Positions 60,419 to 64,000 of a stretch of DNA of 64,000 bases are shown piece after piece. Both the position numbers and the translations under genes were made by a program. The notes beneath the pieces were generated by a model. That model did not search any database. It saw only the letters and a list, made by a program, of their open reading frames with translations, and was not told the origin of the DNA. Where the stretch lies: positions 41,048 to 105,047 of the forward strand of contig JAFVCD010000028.1 of the NCBI GenBank assembly GCA_017479425.1, written 5' to 3'. Origin of the DNA: Oscillospiraceae bacterium (lineage in GTDB: Bacteria; Bacillota; Clostridia; Oscillospirales; Oscillospiraceae). Numbering within the stretch: position 1 is the first letter of the stretch; each line of letters begins with the position of its first letter.

Positions 60419-61408
60419 ATGGCGGAGCGAAAACCCGTACCGACGATGAAGGACGTCGCAAGAGAGGCGGGCGTCGCGCTCGGCACCGTTTCAAAGGTCG
60501 TAAACGGCCTGCCGGTGGGCGAGGAGTACCGCACTCGCGTAAATGAAGCAATAATAAAGCTTGATTATAGAATAAACAGCTACGCAAAGGGGCTGAAGGC
60601 AACGCGCACGAATACGGTGGCGGTGCTGATGCCGAACCTTATAAACCCCTTCTTCACCTCGCTTGTCAGCGCCATCGGGCGCGCGCTTGCGGCAAAAGGC
60701 TGCCGTATGCTCGTCTATGAAACGGACTATGATCCGGGAATGGAGCAGGCAAACGTCATTCTCGCCGAGCAGCAGAAGGTGGACGGTATTATCTGCCTGA
60801 GCTATAATCAGAATCTCAAGGTCTCCGACGGTGTTACCCTCATATCCATCGACCGCTACTTCGGAACGCGCATACCCTGCGTTGCAAGCGATAACTACGG
60901 AGGCGGGCGCCTTGCGGCGGAAAAGCTTATTGAAAACGGCTGCCGCCACCTCGCTTTCCTACGTATCGGCACTAAGCTCACTAACGAGCCGAACAAGCGC
61001 AAGGACGGCTTTGTATCTGCGTGTGAAGCCGCTGAAATTGACTATACGCTGAAAATAGTGGATGATGGCACGCCCTACTCTGCTTTCGCAGATTTTCTGC
61101 GCGAGCATTACAGAGCCGGAAAGCTTGAATTTGACGGTATTTTCTGCGTGACGGACTCTATGGTTTACGTCGTTCGGAAGATGCTGACAGAGATGGGACT
61201 TCGAGTACCGGAGGATGTTCAGCTTATAGGCTACGACGGAGTGCAGATGTTCGGCGATCTCGACTACACCTGTTCCACAATCGTTCAGCCGGTGCAGGCG
61301 ATGGCGGAAACCTGCGTTGATATGGTACTGAATCCCGACGGCGCGAAGAATCCGAGCCTCGTCTGCCTGCCGGTGAGCTATGCCTACGGCGGCACCACGA
61401 AAGCGTAA
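60419..61408 (+). CDS. LacI family transcriptional regulator
   Basis: This 329-residue regulator has an N-terminal helix-turn-helix (T-M-K-D-V-A-R-E-A-G-V-A-L-G-T-V-S-K-V-V) and hinge, then a periplasmic-binding-protein-like sensor domain with P-N-L-I-N-P-F-F-T and I-G-Y-D-G-V-Q-M. It is divergent from the sugar importer/GH32 operon, and operator-like sequences flank both promoters, so it is the likely repressor of sucrose or fructan use. AGAGGAGG precedes the ATG. Confidence 0.93.
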   Translation: MAERKPVPTMKDVAREAGVALGTVSKVVNGLPVGEEYRTRVNEAIIKLDYRINSYAKGLKATRTNTVAVLMPNLINPFFTSLVSAIGRALAAKGCRMLVYETDYDPGMEQANVILAEQQKVDGIICLSYNQNLKVSDGVTLISIDRYFGTRIPCVASDNYGGGRLAAEKLIENGCRHLAFLRIGTKLTNEPNKRKDGFVSACEAAEIDYTLKIVDDGTPYSAFADFLREHYRAGKLEFDGIFCVTDSMVYVVRKMLTEMGLRVPEDVQLIGYDGVQMFGDLDYTCSTIVQPVQAMAETCVDMVLNPDGAKNPSLVCLPVSYAYGGTTKA

Positions 61409-61410
61409 AA

Positions 61411-62043
61411 ATGGCGAGCGAGTACCTGCTGAAAAAAGCGCGGGAACAGCAGAAGCCTGCTCCCGAAGCGCCAATGACGCGAGAGGAAAAAATAAAAAAC
61501 TGGTTCGATTATAATAAATGGTGGCTTGTCGTCTGGGCGGTGCTCGCGGCGATCATCGTCAGCATAGTGCTGAACGCTCTTGGCGTGGGGCAGGTCAAGC
61601 CGGACTATATCTTCGCGCTCGTAACCGACTCTGCCGCGGACGGCGCGCTTGTCGAGAGCCTCAGCGAGCGCTTCAAAGCGCTTGCGGACGACAGAAACGG
61701 CGACGGAAGCGTAAGCGTCGAAATCCGCGCCTATGCGCTGGCTAACGGCGGAGATCTGGAGACAGCCTTGTACTACAATTACGCCGCGAATACTGTGCTG
61801 ATCGCCGACATCACAGCAGGCGAGAGTGCGTTTTTTATTACAGACAAGCCCGAAAAGCTTCAGCGGGAGCTTGAGATCTATGCCGATGAAAACGGCGAAC
61901 CCGCCGAGGGCGGAGATATTTACGTTTTGCCGGTCGGAGATACGGGGCTTTTTGTCGGTCGGAGATGCTACTACGGAGAGATGGCGGAGGGGCGCGAGAG
62001 CGAAATCGCCATGTGGGACAGAATCAAGGAGGCGCTAAGTTGA
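61411..62043 (+). CDS. Single-pass membrane protein of unknown function
   Basis: This 210-residue protein has a charged N-terminus (about 1-35), one transmembrane helix (about 37-58) with a W-W pair at its start and an extracytoplasmic alpha/beta domain. Within the domain are D-D-R-N-G-D-G-S-V-S-V and A-Y-A-L-A-N-G-G-D, hinting at a calcium-binding or binding-protein-like fold. It begins 2 bases after the LacI stop codon and its stop overlaps the next start codon, so it is part of the sugar operon. I do not recognise a named family. Confidence 0.72.
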   Translation: MASEYLLKKAREQQKPAPEAPMTREEKIKNWFDYNKWWLVVWAVLAAIIVSIVLNALGVGQVKPDYIFALVTDSAADGALVESLSERFKALADDRNGDGSVSVEIRAYALANGGDLETALYYNYAANTVLIADITAGESAFFITDKPEKLQRELEIYADENGEPAEGGDIYVLPVGDTGLFVGRRCYYGEMAEGRESEIAMWDRIKEALS

Positions 62044-62597
62044 AAAGGCGGCTGTTTTTACTGATCTTTGCGATTATTATGCTCGCCTCTTCCTGCTCTG
62101 CGCAGATAAAGCACCCCGAATGGCCTGATTCGTGGGTCAGGGTCGGAGATCGCATCGGCGTTGAGGCGCCGGAGGGGTTCGAGCTTGTCGAGGAAAACGA
62201 CGTGCTCAGCATTTCCGGAATCTACTACTACGCCTGGGCAAAGGGCGAGGGCAGAACGGTGACGAACTCCGAGGGCAAGGAGGCTGTCGCTTACCCTGTG
62301 CAGGTACTTCTTCTCTATATGGAGACGGATAAGCCGGAGAGCGCCATAGCCGACTGGCTCGGCATCGAAAAAGAGAACTATGAAGCTGCCGAGGGTCCGC
62401 AGATCGAGGGCTTTGATACGCTCACGATGACGTCAAAGGAGGCTGACGGCGCTTATTCCGGAGGGTCAGCGGCTTTCGGAAGGGCGCCGGGCGGCGCGAT
62501 CAGCGTCGAGGTCATGACGGACGGCGGCGCGGACAGCGACGAAATACTAAAAAAATTCATCTCCGGCATCCACTTTGCGGAGAGTGCGGAGGGTTAA
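62040..62597 (+). CDS. Small lipoprotein of unknown function
   Basis: This 185-residue protein starts with TTG overlapping the previous stop codon as TTGA. It has a signal peptide with lipobox A-S-S-C, then a mixed alpha/beta domain without recognisable motifs. Position between two membrane proteins suggests an envelope complex. The TTG start is chosen because it alone restores a complete signal peptide. Confidence 0.72.
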   Translation: MKRRLFLLIFAIIMLASSCSAQIKHPEWPDSWVRVGDRIGVEAPEGFELVEENDVLSISGIYYYAWAKGEGRTVTNSEGKEAVAYPVQVLLLYMETDKPESAIADWLGIEKENYEAAEGPQIEGFDTLTMTSKEADGAYSGGSAAFGRAPGGAISVEVMTDGGADSDEILKKFISGIHFAESAEG

Positions 62598-62598
62598 T

Positions 62599-63372
62599 AT
62601 GGGCTTATTTTTTCCGGATGAGCGGGAGCAATACACGGGTCTGCGAAAGAGCGGCTTTCCGCGGTACAGAGAGGTGCTCGAGGGCTCGTGGAAGGATTTT
62701 CTGAGGGTCGGATTTATCACGCTTCTCTTCTATATTCCGCTTGCCGCGGGCGTTGCGTATGCGGTGCTGTCTCGCTCGCTTTTAGTTGCGCTTCTCTCCG
62801 GCGTTTTCGGAGGCGCCGTCGCGGGAGTGGGGTATGGCTGCCTTGTTGACCTCATAATGCGCCGACTGCGCGACGATAAAGGCGACTGGTGGACTGTATG
62901 GAAGCGCGCGCTCAGGCAAAACTGGCGCGACTCACTTTTGCCTGGCGCTTTGCAGAATACTTACCTTGCGGTCATAGTTTTCGGCGGCGCGCTCGTTTTG
63001 TGGGGAGCGGCGAAGGTGACGCCGATGACGCTTGTGCTTATTGCGCTCTCTACGCTTATTGTCATCGCTCTTTTTACGGTATGGTGGCCGCAGATCGTCA
63101 TTTTCACGCAGTCTACCGTGATCCGACTCAAAAACAGCCTGCTTTTTATAATCAAATACTTCTGGAAAACGATGCTCTCAGCGCTTTTACAGCTTATTTG
63201 GTGGGCGCTGGCGTTTCTCCTGCTGCCGTGGACTGCTTTTCTTGTGCCGGTGCTCGGGATATGGTACATTCTGTTTCTCTCGCTGCACATCGTATATCCC
63301 GACCTCGACGAGGCGCTGAAAATCGAGGACGAGATAGCGGAAAAGTATCCGGGGAGGGTGAACAATGACTGA
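62599..63372 (+). CDS. Multi-pass membrane protein (YesL/DUF624-like)
   Basis: This 257-residue protein has about six transmembrane helices, clustered at about 33-85, 118-160 and 180-230, and a Trp-rich cytoplasmic loop D-D-K-G-D-W-W-T-V-W-K. The arrangement resembles the DUF624/YesL family often found beside carbohydrate ABC transporters of Firmicutes. The match is by pattern only. It overlaps the next gene by 8 bases. Confidence 0.65.
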   Translation: MGLFFPDEREQYTGLRKSGFPRYREVLEGSWKDFLRVGFITLLFYIPLAAGVAYAVLSRSLLVALLSGVFGGAVAGVGYGCLVDLIMRRLRDDKGDWWTVWKRALRQNWRDSLLPGALQNTYLAVIVFGGALVLWGAAKVTPMTLVLIALSTLIVIALFTVWWPQIVIFTQSTVIRLKNSLLFIIKYFWKTMLSALLQLIWWALAFLLLPWTAFLVPVLGIWYILFLSLHIVYPDLDEALKIEDEIAEKYPGRVNND

Positions 63373-63868
63373 CCCCGTCTGCGTAAACTCCTACACGCTC
63401 ACAAAAAAGCTCTTTTACGAGGCAAACGGTCTTGTGTACCGCGATAAAAACGGAAAGCTGCTTAACCTCCTGTTTGCGGGGCTCGGTGTTCTGTGGGCGG
63501 TTCTGACCGGAATTGCGCTCCGGAACGGAGACGGACTTCCACTTGCGCTTCTGGAGCTTGCGGCGCTCGTGATCGCGTGGCTCTGGGCGAACGTGTTTAT
63601 TCCGAACGGCAAGGCAAAACGCGCGTGGGAGAAGGTTTTTGACCCGGAGCGCACGGTTTCGTTTTATGATGATTGCATTGAGGTCGAAACCGGAGAACGC
63701 TCTCTTACGGTGAAATACGGAGAGATCGTGAGAACGCTTAAGGGCAAAAACGTGCTCATTCTTATTACGGAAACAAATAGCGGAATTATTCTTTCACGAA
63801 GCGGCTTTACAAAGGGCTCTGAAACGAGCGCACTTGAAATCATTAAAGGAGCGGAAAAAGATGACTGA
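63365..63868 (+). CDS. Membrane protein with C-terminal YcxB-like domain
   Basis: This 167-residue protein has two transmembrane helices (about 33-50 and 57-77). A cytoplasmic beta-rich domain follows with F-Y-D-D-C-I-E-V-E-T and L-T-V-K-Y-G-E-I-V, ending with S-R-S-G-F-T-K-G, the pattern of YcxB-like proteins. Function unknown. Its stop codon overlaps the fructokinase start. Confidence 0.7.
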   Translation: MTDPVCVNSYTLTKKLFYEANGLVYRDKNGKLLNLLFAGLGVLWAVLTGIALRNGDGLPLALLELAALVIAWLWANVFIPNGKAKRAWEKVFDPERTVSFYDDCIEVETGERSLTVKYGEIVRTLKGKNVLILITETNSGIILSRSGFTKGSETSALEIIKGAEKDD

Positions 63869-64000
63869 CATAACTGCAATTGGAGAAATTCTCATTGACC
63901 TCACTCAGTCCGGCGTGACGGATGCCGGAATTCCGAAGTTCAACGCAAATCCCGGCGGTGCTCCCGCGAATCTCGCCGTCGCCGCTTCGCGCCTCGGTGC
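63861..64000 (+). CDS. PfkB family carbohydrate kinase, probable fructokinase (partial)
   Basis: The first 46 codons are inside the window. They show the PfkB N-terminal pattern I-G-E-I-L-I-D and N-P-G-G-A-P-A-N-L-A-V-A-A-S-R-L-G, which is especially like bacterial fructokinases. The enzyme would phosphorylate the fructose released by GH32. It overlaps the YcxB-like gene by 8 bases. Confidence 0.88.
   Translation, partial: MTDITAIGEILIDLTQSGVTDAGIPKFNANPGGAPANLAVAASRLG

Noticed and set aside
1-64000. tRNA, rRNA, CRISPR arrays, intact prophage or IS elements
   Set aside because: None seen. No clover-leaf-like genes, regular spacer arrays or transposases were recognised; only integrase remnants occur near 53.2-54.1 kb.

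Overview
The window looks like a chromosome segment of an anaerobic, fibre-degrading gut member of the Clostridia, most like Oscillospiraceae/Ruminococcaceae. The clues are moderately high GC, strong AGGAGG-type ribosome binding sites, many lipoproteins with an L-A-A-C type lipobox, domain-permuted family 3 glycosidases, a GPH symporter, LytTR and LacI regulators, and FdrA/YlbE genes. The placement comes from gene content only. No rRNA, tRNA or CRISPR was seen.

Layout. 1-3.8 kb: the tail of a MATE exporter and an ABC exporter (ATPase plus FtsX-type permease). 3.9-6.3 kb: a minus-strand operon of a BAAT-like acyl hydrolase, an ATC-hydrolase family protein and a leucine-carboxyl-type methyltransferase, behind a palindromic operator. 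6.6-21.6 kb: a LytTR two-component system divergent from a polysaccharide block (lipoprotein, GH10 xylanase, a GH67/GH20-like lipoprotein, GH3, lipoprotein, GH3). 21.6-23 kb: a DUF1593 protein with a structured leader. 23.2-26.6 kb: a zinc ABC operon (znuA, znuC, znuB) with a His/Cys-rich membrane protein and a lipoprotein. 26.7-28.4 kb: an unknown membrane-anchored protein. 28.5-33.8 kb: a second GH3 plus GH67/GH20-like operon. 33.9-35.8 kb: a TetR regulator and two DUF308 membrane proteins. 35.8-46.1 kb: GH2, tartronate semialdehyde reductase, an AraC regulator, a GPH symporter, a lipoprotein, glycerate 2-kinase, LrgA/LrgB and a D-2-hydroxyacid dehydrogenase. 46.3-53.1 kb: a tightly coupled operon of a GHL6 glycosidase, a YlbE/AllG-like protein, FdrA, a tiny FdrA-domain protein, an acetate-kinase-like kinase and an esterase. 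53.2-54.2 kb: integrase remnants. 54.2-64 kb: NAD(P)HX epimerase, then a sucrose/fructan locus (GH32, a three-gene sugar ABC importer, LacI, four small genes and the start of a fructokinase).

Two systems stand out. (1) Three promoters, at 8.85, 16.9 and 33.87 kb, carry the same pair of 14-bp direct repeats with an exact 20-bp period, each pair ending 6 bp before a TTGTT(T/A) -35 element. They drive all the surface glycosidase operons and one lies in front of the LytTR two-component genes, so I propose one LytTR-controlled surface glycan regulon. (2) The FdrA/YlbE operon resembles the E. coli allantoin/oxamate transcarbamoylase module (AllF/AllG with carbamate kinase). Here the kinase is a divergent acetate-kinase-family protein with changed acyl-pocket residues, and no AllH or carbamate kinase is visible. 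This suggests a phosphorolytic pathway that makes an acyl phosphate other than carbamoyl phosphate and captures it as ATP. Nearby tartronate semialdehyde reductase, glycerate kinase and LrgAB (relatives of the plant glycolate/glycerate carrier PLGG1) fit C2/C3 hydroxyacid metabolism.
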